Positions 15,409-24,080 of a stretch of 64,000 bases of DNA are shown here, piece by piece. The position numbers and the translations under genes are program-made. Every line of letters begins with the position of its first letter. The first letter of the stretch is position 1. The stretch comes from Armatimonadota bacterium. GTDB taxonomy: Bacteria; Sysuimicrobiota; Sysuimicrobiia; Sysuimicrobiales; Kaftiobacteriaceae. Location of the stretch: positions 1-64,000 of the forward strand of contig JAVHLZ010000003.1 of assembly GCA_031081675.1 (NCBI GenBank), written 5' to 3'. The notes under the pieces are model-generated. The model did not search any database, was not told the DNA's origin, and saw only the letters and a list, made by a program, of their open reading frames with translations.

Positions 15409-16803
15409 TCATTCTCCCTGTCCGCCGCCGGCCCTACCGGCCCGGGCGATGCGCCGGCTGACCTGCCGGGCCCCGGCGGCGATCGCCTCCTCGTCGGCGG
15501 TCTGCAGGCGGCCGTCGCGCACGACCACCCGTCCGTCCACCACCAGGTGGGTCACCCGCTGCGGGAAGCAGAGGACCAGCGCCGCCACCGGGTCGGCGTC
15601 CGCGCCCGCCAGCGCCAGGGCGTGCACCGAGAACAGGGCCACATCCCCCCGCATTCCCGGCACCAGGGCGCCGATGTCGTCCCGTCCCAGGCAGCGGGCT
15701 CCCCCGCGGGTGGCCAGGCGCAGCACGTCCCGGGCACCCAGGGCAGCCGGATCGCCTCCCGCCCGGGACACCAGCAGGGCCTGGCGGGCCTCGGCCAGCA
15801 GGTGGCCGCTGTCGTTGGACGCCGACCCGTCCACCGCCAGCCCGACCGGGGCTCCGGCGTCCAGCAGCCTGCGGGCGGGCGCGATGCCCGACCCCAGCCG
15901 CAGGTTGGACGTCGGACACCAGGCCACCCCGGTCCCGGTGCGCCCGATGCGGGCCACGTCCCCCTCGTCCAGGTGCACGCAGTGGGCCAGCCACACATCC
16001 GGCCCCAGCCAGCCCCACTCGTCCAGCAGCTCCACCGGGCGCACCCCGAACACCTGGCGGCAGTAGGCCTCCTCGTCCCGGGTCTCGGCGATGTGGGTGT
16101 GCAGCCGCACCCCCCGCCGGCGGGCCAGGGAGGCGGACTCCCGCATCAGGCGCGGCGTGACCGAAAACGGCGAGCAGGGGGCGACGGCGACGCGGACCAT
16201 CGCCCCCGGGCGCGGGTCGTGGAAGCGGCGCACCGCGTCCTCGGTGCGGGCCAGGATCGCATCGGTGTCCTCCACCAGGTCGTCGGGGGGCAGGCCGCCG
16301 CGGCTGCGGCCCAGATCCATCGCGCCCCGGCAGGGATGAAACCGCAGGCCGATCTGCCGGGCCACGTCCACCTCCGCCTCCAGCAGGCCGGCGCCGCCCC
16401 GGGGAAAGATGTAGGGATGGTCGGTGGTGGTGGCGCAGCCGGACAGCGCCAGCTCCGCAAGCCCCACGGCCGCCGCGGCCCGCACCCATTCCTCGTCCAG
16501 ATCCGCCCACACCGGGTACAGGGCCTGCAGCCAGCCAAACAGTCCCTGGTCCTGGGCCCGCGCCCGGGTAAGGCTCTGGTACAGATGGTGGTGGGTGTTG
16601 ACCAGGCCCGGCAGCGCCACCAGGCCGGATCCCCCCAGCACCTGCCCGGCCGGCCGCGGGGGTGGACCCGTCCCCACCCAGGTGATGACGCCGTCCTCGA
16701 TGAGCACGGACCCACCGGCGATCTCGGTGCCGGCGTCGTCCATGGTCACGACGACCTCGCAGGAGTCGATGAGCAGAGAAGCCCTGGGCACAGATGGGGG
16801 CAT
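15409..16803 (-). CDS. 8-oxoguanine deaminase (amidohydrolase)
   Basis: 464 residues of the ATZ/TRZ-like amidohydrolase family. Metal ligands: LPGLVNTHHHLYQSLTRA, VRLHTHIAETRDEE and LAHCVHLDE, with the catalytic Asp in LAVDGSASNDS. The NTHHHLYQ plus DGSASNDS pattern is typical of 8-oxoguanine/isocytosine deaminases. The reaction would convert 8-oxoguanine to urate, or guanine to xanthine if specificity differs. Its position between the FeS and Mo subunit genes of xanthine dehydrogenase ties it to purine catabolism. If it makes urate, that bypasses the dehydrogenase for oxidised guanine. Confidence 0.88.
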   Translation of the reverse strand: MPPSVPRASLLIDSCEVVVTMDDAGTEIAGGSVLIEDGVITWVGTGPPPRPAGQVLGGSGLVALPGLVNTHHHLYQSLTRARAQDQGLFGWLQALYPVWADLDEEWVRAAAAVGLAELALSGCATTTDHPYIFPRGGAGLLEAEVDVARQIGLRFHPCRGAMDLGRSRGGLPPDDLVEDTDAILARTEDAVRRFHDPRPGAMVRVAVAPCSPFSVTPRLMRESASLARRRGVRLHTHIAETRDEEAYCRQVFGVRPVELLDEWGWLGPDVWLAHCVHLDEGDVARIGRTGTGVAWCPTSNLRLGSGIAPARRLLDAGAPVGLAVDGSASNDSGHLLAEARQALLVSRAGGDPAALGARDVLRLATRGGARCLGRDDIGALVPGMRGDVALFSVHALALAGADADPVAALVLCFPQRVTHLVVDGRVVVRDGRLQTADEEAIAAGARQVSRRIARAGRAGGGQGE

Positions 16804-16818
16804 CTCCGTCGGCGCCCG

Positions 16819-17304
16819 TCAGGCCCGGGATCCCCGGTCCCCGCCCGTCATCCGCTCCGCCGCCAGGCGCACCGCGTCCAGGATCTTCTGGTAGCCGGTG
16901 CACCGGCACAGGTTGCCGGCCAGGGCTTCCCGGACCGTCTCCTCGGACGGAGAGGGGTCCCGTCGGAGCAGGTCCACCACCGCCACCACCAGCCCCGGGG
17001 TGCAGAAGCCGCACTGGACCGCGCCGGCGTCCAGGAACGCCTCCTGGACAGGGTGCAGCCGGCCGCCCTGGGCCAGGGACTCCACCGTGTGCACGGTGCA
17101 TCCGTCGGCCTGCGCGGCCAGGACCAGGCAGGCGCACACCAGCTCGCCGTCCAGCCACACCGAGCACGAGCCGCACTCGCCCTGCTCGCAGGCGTTCTTG
17201 CTGCCCACCAGACCCAGGGAGTCCCGCAGCAGGGCCAGCAGGCTGGCCCCCGGCCACACATCCGCCTGCCGCCACGCCCCGTTGACGTTCAGCCGCACCC
17301 GCAC
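16819..17304 (-). CDS. xdhC: Xanthine dehydrogenase, [2Fe-2S] subunit
   Basis: 161 residues with two [2Fe-2S] clusters. The plant-ferredoxin-type cluster is seen in NACEQGECGSCSVWLDGE with a further Cys in LVCACLV. The helical-domain cluster is QCGFCTPGLV plus NLCRCTGYQKI. Length and motif order match small subunits of the xanthine oxidase family, which pass electrons from molybdopterin to FAD. GTG 17304 follows a GGGAGGTGGGG ribosome site; the 60 codons of open frame upstream are non-conserved. The gene follows the FAD subunit gene by 25 bases. Confidence 0.92.
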   Translation of the reverse strand: MRVRLNVNGAWRQADVWPGASLLALLRDSLGLVGSKNACEQGECGSCSVWLDGELVCACLVLAAQADGCTVHTVESLAQGGRLHPVQEAFLDAGAVQCGFCTPGLVVAVVDLLRRDPSPSEETVREALAGNLCRCTGYQKILDAVRLAAERMTGGDRGSRA

Positions 17305-17329
17305 CGCCCCACCTCCCGCTCCACCGCCT

Positions 17330-18202
17330 CTAGCCGGCCAGCCGGCGGTCCCCCAGCGCCCACCGCAGTGCCCGGCGGGCCAGGACCGCGCACGCGTGCC
17401 GGCGGTATGCCGCCGAACCCCGCACGTCGTCGATGGGCCGGGCGGCGGCCGCCACGCGCTCCCCGAACTCCTCCACCACCGCATCGGACAGCGCCGCCCG
17501 GGGGTCGTCCCACGCGCCGGCCCGCTGCATCTGCTCGGCGGCGAACCGCTCGGCCTCGGGGGCGCGCAGGACGGTGGGCCCCACCGACCCCAGCGCCACG
17601 CGGACGGCCCGCCCGACCTCGTCCACCACCAGGCAGAGGCTGGCCACGGCGATCACCATGGCGTTGCGGGTGCCCACCTTCAGAAACGACCCCGGTCCCC
17701 GCAGGCGCCGCCACCGGACGCCCAGGACGAGCTCGTCGGGGGCCAGGGCCGTCTGTTTGGGCCCCAGGAAAAACTGATCCCAGGGAAGCGCCCGCACCCG
17801 CCCGCCGGCCCGGCCCAGGACGACCTCCGCGTCGTGGGCCGCCAGCACGGGCAGGGTGTCCCCGGCCGGGCTGGCGGTGCCCACGTTGCCGCCCAGCGTG
17901 CCGCGGTTGCGGATCTGGGGCGAGCCCACGGTGCGGGCGGCCTGCGCCAGCGGCACGCACCAGGACAGCTCGCGGACCAGGCGGGCGTAGGTCATTCCCG
18001 CACCCACAAACACCGCCCCGTCCTCCTCCCGCCACTGCCGCAGCTCCGGAAGGCGGCTGAGATCCACCACCGCGTCCGGCCGCAGGCGGTGGAAGTTGAT
18101 GGCCACCATGACGTCGGTGCCGCCGGCGATGGGGACGGCCTCCGGGCGCCGGGCCTTCACCTCCAGGGCTTCGGCCAGGGTGCGGGGCAGATACACGTCC
18201 AT
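17330..18202 (-). CDS. xdhB: Xanthine dehydrogenase, FAD-binding subunit
   Basis: 290 residues of the CO dehydrogenase flavoprotein/xanthine dehydrogenase medium-subunit family. FAD-contact motifs are AVPIAGGTDVMVAI and QIRNRGTLGGNVGTASPAGD. It accepts electrons from the FeS subunit and reduces NAD or another acceptor. ATG 18202 begins right at the conserved MDVYLPRTLAEAL; an in-frame ATG at 18256 would add 18 residues and neither has an ideal ribosome site. As first gene of the xdh-deaminase-allB operon it is divergent from the ABC importer genes; the gap is about 110 bp. Confidence 0.9.
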   Translation of the reverse strand: MDVYLPRTLAEALEVKARRPEAVPIAGGTDVMVAINFHRLRPDAVVDLSRLPELRQWREEDGAVFVGAGMTYARLVRELSWCVPLAQAARTVGSPQIRNRGTLGGNVGTASPAGDTLPVLAAHDAEVVLGRAGGRVRALPWDQFFLGPKQTALAPDELVLGVRWRRLRGPGSFLKVGTRNAMVIAVASLCLVVDEVGRAVRVALGSVGPTVLRAPEAERFAAEQMQRAGAWDDPRAALSDAVVEEFGERVAAAARPIDDVRGSAAYRRHACAVLARRALRWALGDRRLAG

Positions 18203-18314
18203 GGGTACCCATGACGATTCCACGACGGTTTGACACTCCTCCTGCCGGCGCGTCATGGTGGAGCTGGGCCTGCTGCCAGGAGGAAGCGGCGGGCGCCAGG
18301 CCAAACTCCCCGAT

Positions 18315-19865
18315 ATGCGCTCCTCCGCGGGCGTCTCCCATGACCGGCCGGCCGGGACGGGCCCCGTGCGCCTGGCCGTCCGCAACATCACCAAGACCTT
18401 CCCGGGGGTCGTGGCCAACGACCGCATCACCCTGGATCTGCGGGCGGGGGAGGTGCTGGCGCTGCTGGGGGAAAACGGCGCCGGCAAGACCACCCTGATG
18501 AACGTCCTCTACGGCCTGTACCAGCCCGACTCCGGGGAGATCCTGCTGGACGGCCGGCCGATCCGTATCCACTCGCCCCGGGACGCGATCGCGTGCGGCA
18601 TCGGCATGGTGCCCCAGCATTTCCTGTTGGTGCGCCGGCACACGGTGGCGGAAAACATCGCCCTGGGCCTGGCCGGCACCCCGTTCTGGCGGCCGGTGCG
18701 GCAGGTGGCCTCCCGGGTGGAGGAGTTCGGCCGGCGGTACGGGTTGCGGGTGGATCCCCACGCCGCCGTGTGGCAGCTGTCGGCGAGCGAGCAGCAGCGG
18801 GTGGAGATCCTCAAGGCGCTGCTGCGGGGGGCGGAGATCCTGATCCTGGACGAGCCCACCAGCGTGCTCACCCCCCAGGAGGCGGGCCAGCTGTTCGAGG
18901 TCCTGCGGCGGATGCGGGAGGAAGGCAAGGCGATCATCTTCATCACTCACAAGCTGGACGAGGTCCTGGCCGTGGCCGACCGGGTGACGGTGCTCCGCCG
19001 GGGCAGGGTGGTGGGGACCATGCCGGCGGCCACCGCAGACACCGCCACCCTGGCCCGCCTGATGGTGGGCCGGGAGCTGGAGAGGGCCCTGCCGCCCCGC
19101 CGCCGCCCGAGCGGCCCCCCGATCCTGGAGGTGAGCGACCTCTGGGTGCCCGGGGATCGGGGCCGGATGGCGGTGCGGGGCGTGTCGTTCACCGTGGGCG
19201 CAGGCGAGATCCTGGGCATCGCCGGCGTGGCGGGCAACGGACAGCGGGAACTGGTGGAGGCCCTGGCGGGGCTGCGGCCTCCGGCGCGGGGGCAGGTGCG
19301 GCTACGGGGAGTCCCGGTGCGGGGGTGGTCTCCGCGCCAGCTGGCCCGCGCCGGCGTGGCCCACATCCCGGAGGAGCGCACCCGGGCCGGCATCGTCCCG
19401 TCCCTGTCGGTGGCCGAGAACCTGGCGCTGCGCCGCTACGCCGACCCGCCGTTTGCCCGCGGGCTGCTGCTGCGGCCGGCCGAGATCCTCCGGGTCGGCG
19501 CGGAGCTGATCGCCGCCCATGACATCCAGACCCCGTCTGCCCGCCACCCCGCCCGGCTGCTGTCGGGGGGAAACATCCAGAAGCTGATCCTGGCCCGGGA
19601 GCTGTCCGCGCATCCGGTCCTGATCATCGCCTCCCATCCCACGGCCGGGCTGGACGTGGCCACCACCGAGCGCATCCACCGGCTCCTGCTGGAGCACCGG
19701 GAGCGGGGGGCCGGCGTGCTCCTGGTGTCCGAGGACCTGGACGAGATTCTGGCCCTGTCCGACCGGATCGGTATCATGTTCGAGGGACGCCTGGCGGCGG
19801 TGGTGCCGGCGGGGACCGACCGGCAGCAGATCGGCCTGTGGATGGCCGGCCAGGCGGCGTCCTGA
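18315..19865 (+). CDS. ABC importer ATPase, BMP-type nucleoside/purine system
   Basis: 516 residues with two fused ATPase domains, as in RbsA/YufO-type importers. Domain 1 has LLGENGAGKTTLMNVLYG, LSASEQQRVEILKALLRG and LILDEPTS. Domain 2 has the usual degenerate Walker A (GIAGVAGNGQRELVEAL, no Lys) and LLSGGNIQKLILARELS. It energises uptake through the two permeases that follow. Position beside xdh and allB implies purine, nucleoside or allantoin-type substrates. ATG 18315 is chosen as nearest to the conserved start; ATG 18255 in the same frame is an alternative. A TTGACA element at 18230-18235 could be the -35 box, though its -10 is poor. Confidence 0.9.
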   Translation: MRSSAGVSHDRPAGTGPVRLAVRNITKTFPGVVANDRITLDLRAGEVLALLGENGAGKTTLMNVLYGLYQPDSGEILLDGRPIRIHSPRDAIACGIGMVPQHFLLVRRHTVAENIALGLAGTPFWRPVRQVASRVEEFGRRYGLRVDPHAAVWQLSASEQQRVEILKALLRGAEILILDEPTSVLTPQEAGQLFEVLRRMREEGKAIIFITHKLDEVLAVADRVTVLRRGRVVGTMPAATADTATLARLMVGRELERALPPRRRPSGPPILEVSDLWVPGDRGRMAVRGVSFTVGAGEILGIAGVAGNGQRELVEALAGLRPPARGQVRLRGVPVRGWSPRQLARAGVAHIPEERTRAGIVPSLSVAENLALRRYADPPFARGLLLRPAEILRVGAELIAAHDIQTPSARHPARLLSGGNIQKLILARELSAHPVLIIASHPTAGLDVATTERIHRLLLEHRERGAGVLLVSEDLDEILALSDRIGIMFEGRLAAVVPAGTDRQQIGLWMAGQAAS

Positions 19866-19873
19866 GGACCGGA

Positions 19874-21004
19874 GTGGCGCACGTGGGTCCGTTCCGCATC
19901 GAGCGCGCCGAGCCGTCGGCGGGGTGGACGGTGGTGGTGTCGGCCGGCGCCGTCGCCGCCGCCTTTGTGGTGGCCGGGGCCATCTTCTGGGCCTACGGGC
20001 TGGACCCGGTGCGGGCCTATGCCATCATCGTCCGCGACGGCCTGCTGGCGCCGGGCGCCCTGCCCGAGGTCCTCCGTCCGACCATTCCCCTGCTGCTGGT
20101 CGGGGCAGGACTGGTCCTGGCCTTCCGGGCGCAGGTGTACAACATCGGCGCCGAGGGCCAGCTGCTGGCCGGAGCCGTGGCCGCCACCTGGGTGGCCCTG
20201 TTCAGCGGCCTGCGCGGGCCGGGGATGTTGCCGGCGATGTTCGCCGCCGGGTTCGCCGCCGGCGCGTTGTGGGGCCTGGTGCCGGCGGTCCTGCGGGTGC
20301 ACCTGCGGGTCAACGAAGTGATCGCCACCCTGATGATGAACTATGTGGCCCAGTACCTGGTGAGCTGGCTGGTGACCGGACCCTGGAAGGGCCCCAGCGT
20401 CCGGGGATTTGCCTACACCGACCCGTTCCCGCCCGAGGCCTGGCTGGCCCTGATCCCCGGCACCCGCATCCACTGGCCCACCCTGGTGGTCGGCCTGGCG
20501 GTCGCGGCGGTGGCGGCGCTGCTGCTGGCGCGGACCACCCTGGGATTTGAGATCCGGATCCAGGGCGACAATCCCGAGGCCGCCCGCTACCTGGGCGTCA
20601 GCGCCCTGCGTACCACCCTGCTGGTGATGATCCTGTCCGGAGGCGCCGCGGGCCTGGCCGGTGTGGGGGAGGTGGCGGGGGTGCACCACAAGCTGCTGGA
20701 CCCCGCTCAGGTCTCCCTGGGATACGGGTACACGGGCATCATCGTGGCCTGGCTGGCCCGGGGCCAGCCTCTGGCCGCGGCGCTGACGGCGGTCCTGTTC
20801 GGCCTGATCTACAGCACGGGCGACGTGATGCAGGTCTCGCTCCAGATGCCCTTCCGGGTCACCAGCGTGTTCAACGGCCTGATCCTGTTCTTTCTGATCG
20901 GCAGCGAGCGGCTGCTGGGGTACCGGATCCGGTGGGCGCCGGCCCGGGTGGCGGTGGAGGCACCCGCTCCCGCCGGAGCCGGGGTGCCGCCGGGGGAGGA
21001 CTGA
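19874..21004 (+). CDS. ABC importer permease 1 (BMP-type)
   Basis: About 376 residues with eight or more hydrophobic segments, of the branched-chain-amino-acid/ribose-type permease family. The conserved phrases FRAQVYNIGAEGQLLAGA and RVNEVIATLMMNYVAQYLV are characteristic of the first permease (YufP type) in BMP systems. GTG 19874 follows the ATPase stop by eight bases; GTG 19883 is an alternative. It forms the membrane channel with the next gene product. Confidence 0.88.
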   Translation: MAHVGPFRIERAEPSAGWTVVVSAGAVAAAFVVAGAIFWAYGLDPVRAYAIIVRDGLLAPGALPEVLRPTIPLLLVGAGLVLAFRAQVYNIGAEGQLLAGAVAATWVALFSGLRGPGMLPAMFAAGFAAGALWGLVPAVLRVHLRVNEVIATLMMNYVAQYLVSWLVTGPWKGPSVRGFAYTDPFPPEAWLALIPGTRIHWPTLVVGLAVAAVAALLLARTTLGFEIRIQGDNPEAARYLGVSALRTTLLVMILSGGAAGLAGVGEVAGVHHKLLDPAQVSLGYGYTGIIVAWLARGQPLAAALTAVLFGLIYSTGDVMQVSLQMPFRVTSVFNGLILFFLIGSERLLGYRIRWAPARVAVEAPAPAGAGVPPGED

Positions 21005-21006
21005 CG

Positions 21007-21870
21007 GTGCTGGAGTGGGTGGCGAGCGTTCTGATCCGGGGGATGGTCTTCGGCACGCCCCTGCTGTGGGGCGCGCTGGGGGAAATCTACGCCGAGCGGG
21101 CGGGGGTCGTCAACCTGGGCGTGGAGGGGATGATGATCCTGGGGGCGTTTGCGGCCTTTGCCACCGCCCAGACCACCGGCCATCCGGTCCTGGGCCTGCT
21201 GGCGGCGGCGGCCGTGGGAGGGGTGGCCGCCCTGCTCCACGCGTGTGTGTCGGTGACCCTGCGGGCGAACCAGTACGTCTCGGGGCTGGCGCTGACCATG
21301 CTGGGGCTCGGCCTGACCGGCCTGCTGGGCCGCGGGTGGGAAGGGTTTCCCCTGGACCACCCGCTGCCGGAACTGTCGGTCCTGCCCCCGCTGGGCGTGC
21401 TGGCGGCGGTGATCCTGTGGGCCCTGCTGTACCACACCCGCTGGGGCATCATCCTGCGCACCGTGGGTGAGTCCCCGGCCGCCGCCGACGCGCAGGGCCT
21501 ACCGGTGGAGCTGGTGCGCTACCTGGCCGTGGCCTTCGGCGGGGTGATGGCGGGAGTGGCCGGAGGCTTCCTGTCGGTGGCCTACCGGCCGGCGTGGACC
21601 GAGGGGATGACCGGAGGCATCGGGTGGATCGTGGTGGCGCTGGCCATCTTTGCCGGCTGGGACCCGCTGCGGGCGGTGGGGGCGGCCCTGCTGTTCGGCA
21701 CGCTGTTCCACCTGTCGTTTCGCCTGCAGACCTGGATCCCCCCCGAGCCCCTGCAGATGATGCCGTTCGCCTTCACCATCCTCGTCCTGGCGGTGACCTC
21801 GCGCCGGGGAGACCGGGCGGGCCAGGCCCCCGAAGCCCTGGGCCTCCCCTACATCCGCGGCGAAAGGTAG
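21007..21870 (+). CDS. ABC importer permease 2 (BMP-type)
   Basis: 287 residues, polytopic, second permease (YufQ type) of the importer. It opens close to the typical GTPLLWGALGEIYAERAGV followed by NLGVEGMMILGAFAAF, the hallmark of this subgroup. GTG 21007 lies two bases after the stop of permease 1. The gene order is ATPase, permease, permease, then binding protein; in the second importer (43475-48421) the binding protein comes first. Confidence 0.88.
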   Translation: MLEWVASVLIRGMVFGTPLLWGALGEIYAERAGVVNLGVEGMMILGAFAAFATAQTTGHPVLGLLAAAAVGGVAALLHACVSVTLRANQYVSGLALTMLGLGLTGLLGRGWEGFPLDHPLPELSVLPPLGVLAAVILWALLYHTRWGIILRTVGESPAAADAQGLPVELVRYLAVAFGGVMAGVAGGFLSVAYRPAWTEGMTGGIGWIVVALAIFAGWDPLRAVGAALLFGTLFHLSFRLQTWIPPEPLQMMPFAFTILVLAVTSRRGDRAGQAPEALGLPYIRGER

Positions 21871-21882
21871 GACCCGTGAGGT

Positions 21883-21941
21883 CCCTCTTCCCTTTTCCCT
21901 CTTCCCTTTTCCCTTTTCCCTTTTCCCTTTTCCCTTTTTTT
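21883..21941. repeat. Pyrimidine tract, CCCTTTT heptamer repeat
   Basis: An almost pure pyrimidine tract in which CCCTTTT is repeated about six times, ending in T7, between the second permease and the binding-protein gene. Related tracts (CTTCCCTCTTCC-type) lie at 23293-23329, 24710-24730 and 31966-32000. A unit-slippage origin is likely. On the message it is a U/C-rich spacer before the binding-protein ribosome site. Confidence 0.8.
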
Positions 21942-22022
21942 CACAGAGGGGACCGCCGGGGGGAAGGCGAAGTGAGCCGGCAATCCTCACGACATTCGCT
22001 CAGGCCGGAGGTGAAAGCGACC

Positions 22023-23180
22023 ATGAGGGGCACGCGCTGGGCAGTCGCGGCTGTGCTGGCCGTCCTCCTGCTGGCGGCGGCCGCCACTGGCTATGGACAG
22101 CAGAAGCTGAAGGTGGGGTTCATCTACGTGGGCCCCATCGGGGACTACGGGTGGACCCACGCCCACGACGTGGGCCGGCGGATCGTGGAGCAGCAGCTCC
22201 CTGTCCAGACCCTGTACGTGGAGTCGGTCCCGGAGGGCCGGGTGGAACCGTTCATCGACCGCCTGGTGGCTCAGGGCGCCCGGGTGATCTTCACCACCAG
22301 CTTCGGCTTCATGGACGGCACCCTGGCGGCGGCCCAGCGCTATCCCAACGTCATCTTCGCCCACGCCAGCGGGTTCAAGCGGGCCCGCAACATGGCCACC
22401 TACATGGCGGACTTCTACCAGGTGTACTACCTCAACGGCCTCATGGCCGGGGCGCTGACCCGGACCAACAAGATCGGCTACGTGGGGGCGTTCCCCATTC
22501 CCGAAGTCAAGCGCCACCTCAACGCCTTCGCCCTGGGCGTGCGCGCCGTCAACCCGCGGGCCACGGTCCACGTGCGGTGGATCTTCGAGTGGTTCAGCCC
22601 CGCCAAGGCCAAGGAAGCCACCCAGGCCCTGATCGCCGAAGGCGTGGACGTGTTCGCGTTCACCGAGGACAGCCCCACCGTGATCCAGGAGGCGGCCAAG
22701 AAGAACCTCCTGAGCTTCGCCCACTACTCGCCCATGTACCGGTTCGCTCCCCGACACGTGGTCTCGGGCCAGCTGGTGCACTGGGAGACCATCTACCTGG
22801 ACTTCCTGCGCAAGGTCCTGGCGGGCAAGTACACCCCCGACAACCTGCAGAACGTGGACTACTGGTGGCTGCTGGCCGAGAAGGCCGTCGAGCTGGGCGC
22901 CGAACCGGGCATGATGATCAACCCGCTGTTCACAGACCAGCTCAAGGCCGTGCGGGTGCGGACCCCCGACCTGGGCACCCTGTCGGTGTACGACCTGGTC
23001 CTCCGCCGCCACGCCCAGATGTCGGCGAAGCCGGTCAAGTTCGACCCGTTCACCGGGCCCATCCGCGACCGCAAGGGGGTGCTGCGGGTGCCGGCCGGCC
23101 ACACCCTGACCGTGCAGGAACTGATCACCCTGGAGTGGGCGGCCCCCGGCGTGGTCGGTCCCTGGCCGAACGAGCCCTGA
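22023..23180 (+). CDS. BMP family substrate-binding protein
   Basis: 385 residues with a Sec-type signal (MRGTRWAVAAVLAVLLLAAA) and no lipobox Cys, so it is predicted to be a soluble exported binding protein. The mature start KVGFIYVGPIGDYGWTHAHD and KIGYVGAFPIPEVKRHLNAF are signatures of the BMP/PnrA family that binds nucleosides or purines. ATG 22023 follows GGAGGTGA at good spacing; the longer frame upstream passes through the pyrimidine tract and is not coding. It closes the importer operon. Confidence 0.9.
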   Translation: MRGTRWAVAAVLAVLLLAAAATGYGQQKLKVGFIYVGPIGDYGWTHAHDVGRRIVEQQLPVQTLYVESVPEGRVEPFIDRLVAQGARVIFTTSFGFMDGTLAAAQRYPNVIFAHASGFKRARNMATYMADFYQVYYLNGLMAGALTRTNKIGYVGAFPIPEVKRHLNAFALGVRAVNPRATVHVRWIFEWFSPAKAKEATQALIAEGVDVFAFTEDSPTVIQEAAKKNLLSFAHYSPMYRFAPRHVVSGQLVHWETIYLDFLRKVLAGKYTPDNLQNVDYWWLLAEKAVELGAEPGMMINPLFTDQLKAVRVRTPDLGTLSVYDLVLRRHAQMSAKPVKFDPFTGPIRDRKGVLRVPAGHTLTVQELITLEWAAPGVVGPWPNEP

Positions 23181-23194
23181 AACAGGGAAGAGGG

Positions 23195-23227
23195 GGGAAG
23201 CGGCGGGAATATCTCCCGCCGCTTCCC
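23195..23227. terminator. 14-bp perfect hairpin between convergent genes
   Basis: Arms GGGAAGCGGCGGGA and TCCCGCCGCTTCCC pair perfectly around ATATC. The hairpin lies 15 bp past the binding-protein stop and before the end of uraD, which converges on it. It has no T-run on either side but could end or protect both transcripts. Confidence 0.6.
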
Positions 23228-23264
23228 GTGGACGCTCTGCCCGTGCGCTTGTGCTCCCGCCCCG

Positions 23265-23747
23265 TCACGCTGGCGCCGCTCCGATCCGGTCGTCCCCTTC
23301 TTCCTTCTTCCCTCTTCCCTCTTCCCTCCGTCGGTGCCGCTCCCGGGCGATGGCCACCAGCTCCTCGATGGCGGTGGCCAGTTCCTCCTCCCGGGTGCGC
23401 TGCAGGCGCTCCCGCAGGACCGGGATGATCTGCGACCGGGGGCGGCGGTTGACAAAGACCACGAACCGGAAGCCGAACCGGGCCTCGTAGGCGGCGTTGA
23501 GGGCCGCCAGCTCCGCCAGGACGAGGGGATCGTCCTCCGTCCCCTGCTCGGCGGCCGCGGCGGAGGAGGCGGGGCGCTCGCCGATCCGGGGGTGGGCGTT
23601 GAGGGCCTCGAGGACCTCCTCTTCGGGCAGGGACCGCAGCACGTCGGCCGCCCGCTCCAGGGGATCCTCCAGGGCCGCGAGGCGTTCGGTGAACCGGGTG
23701 CGCCCCTCAAACAGCGCCGCCAGCTCGTCGATCGTCAGCCGGGCCAT
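23265..23747 (-). CDS. uraD: OHCU decarboxylase
   Basis: 160 residues of 2-oxo-4-hydroxy-4-carboxy-5-ureidoimidazoline decarboxylase, the last step from urate to (S)-allantoin. The catalytic His is in LNAHPRIGERP and the family phrase is YEARFGFRFVVFVNRR. The C-terminal end REEGRGKKEEGDDR is encoded by a pyrimidine tract on the plus strand, so the tract has extended the protein. The hiuH gene lies 13 bp upstream and reads into it. No urate oxidase domain is fused, unlike Bacillus PucL. Confidence 0.92.
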   Translation of the reverse strand: MARLTIDELAALFEGRTRFTERLAALEDPLERAADVLRSLPEEEVLEALNAHPRIGERPASSAAAAEQGTEDDPLVLAELAALNAAYEARFGFRFVVFVNRRPRSQIIPVLRERLQRTREEELATAIEELVAIARERHRRREEGRGKKEEGDDRIGAAPA

Positions 23748-23760
23748 CCCCCGGATGCGG

Positions 23761-24066
23761 TCAGGCGCCGCGATAGGTGGCGCACAGGTACGGCCCCACC
23801 ACCAGTGGAACGTGGTAGTGGCGGGCGGGGTCGGTGACGGTAAACTCCACGTCCAGGCGGGAGAAGAACTCCGACGGGACGGCGAACACCAGCCGGTAGG
23901 TCCCCGCCTCCAGAGGGCCGCCGATCAGGTCGGGAATGCGGCCGTCGTCCCCGGTCGTGCGGGACGCCACCAGGCGGCCGTTCCGGTACAGGTCCACCCG
24001 GACCCCGCGGGCCGGCACCCCTCGCCCGACATCCAGCACGTGGGTGGAGATGGTCGGGCCCGGCAT
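23761..24066 (-). CDS. hiuH: 5-hydroxyisourate hydrolase
   Basis: A 101-residue transthyretin-related protein. It has the N-terminal ISTHVLDVGRG (active-site His), an Arg in DDGRIP, the HYHVPLVVGPY strand and a C-terminal YRGA where most homologues end YRGS. It hydrolyses 5-hydroxyisourate to OHCU, the substrate of the adjacent uraD product. No signal peptide is present, so it is cytosolic. Confidence 0.93.
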   Translation of the reverse strand: MPGPTISTHVLDVGRGVPARGVRVDLYRNGRLVASRTTGDDGRIPDLIGGPLEAGTYRLVFAVPSEFFSRLDVEFTVTDPARHYHVPLVVGPYLCATYRGA

Positions 24067-24080
24067 GGCGCGAGGCGGGA

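Noticed and set aside
23265-23747. UraD-urate oxidase fusion as in Bacillus PucL
   Set aside because: The protein ends after the OHCU decarboxylase domain; no uricase motifs occur in any frame nearby.
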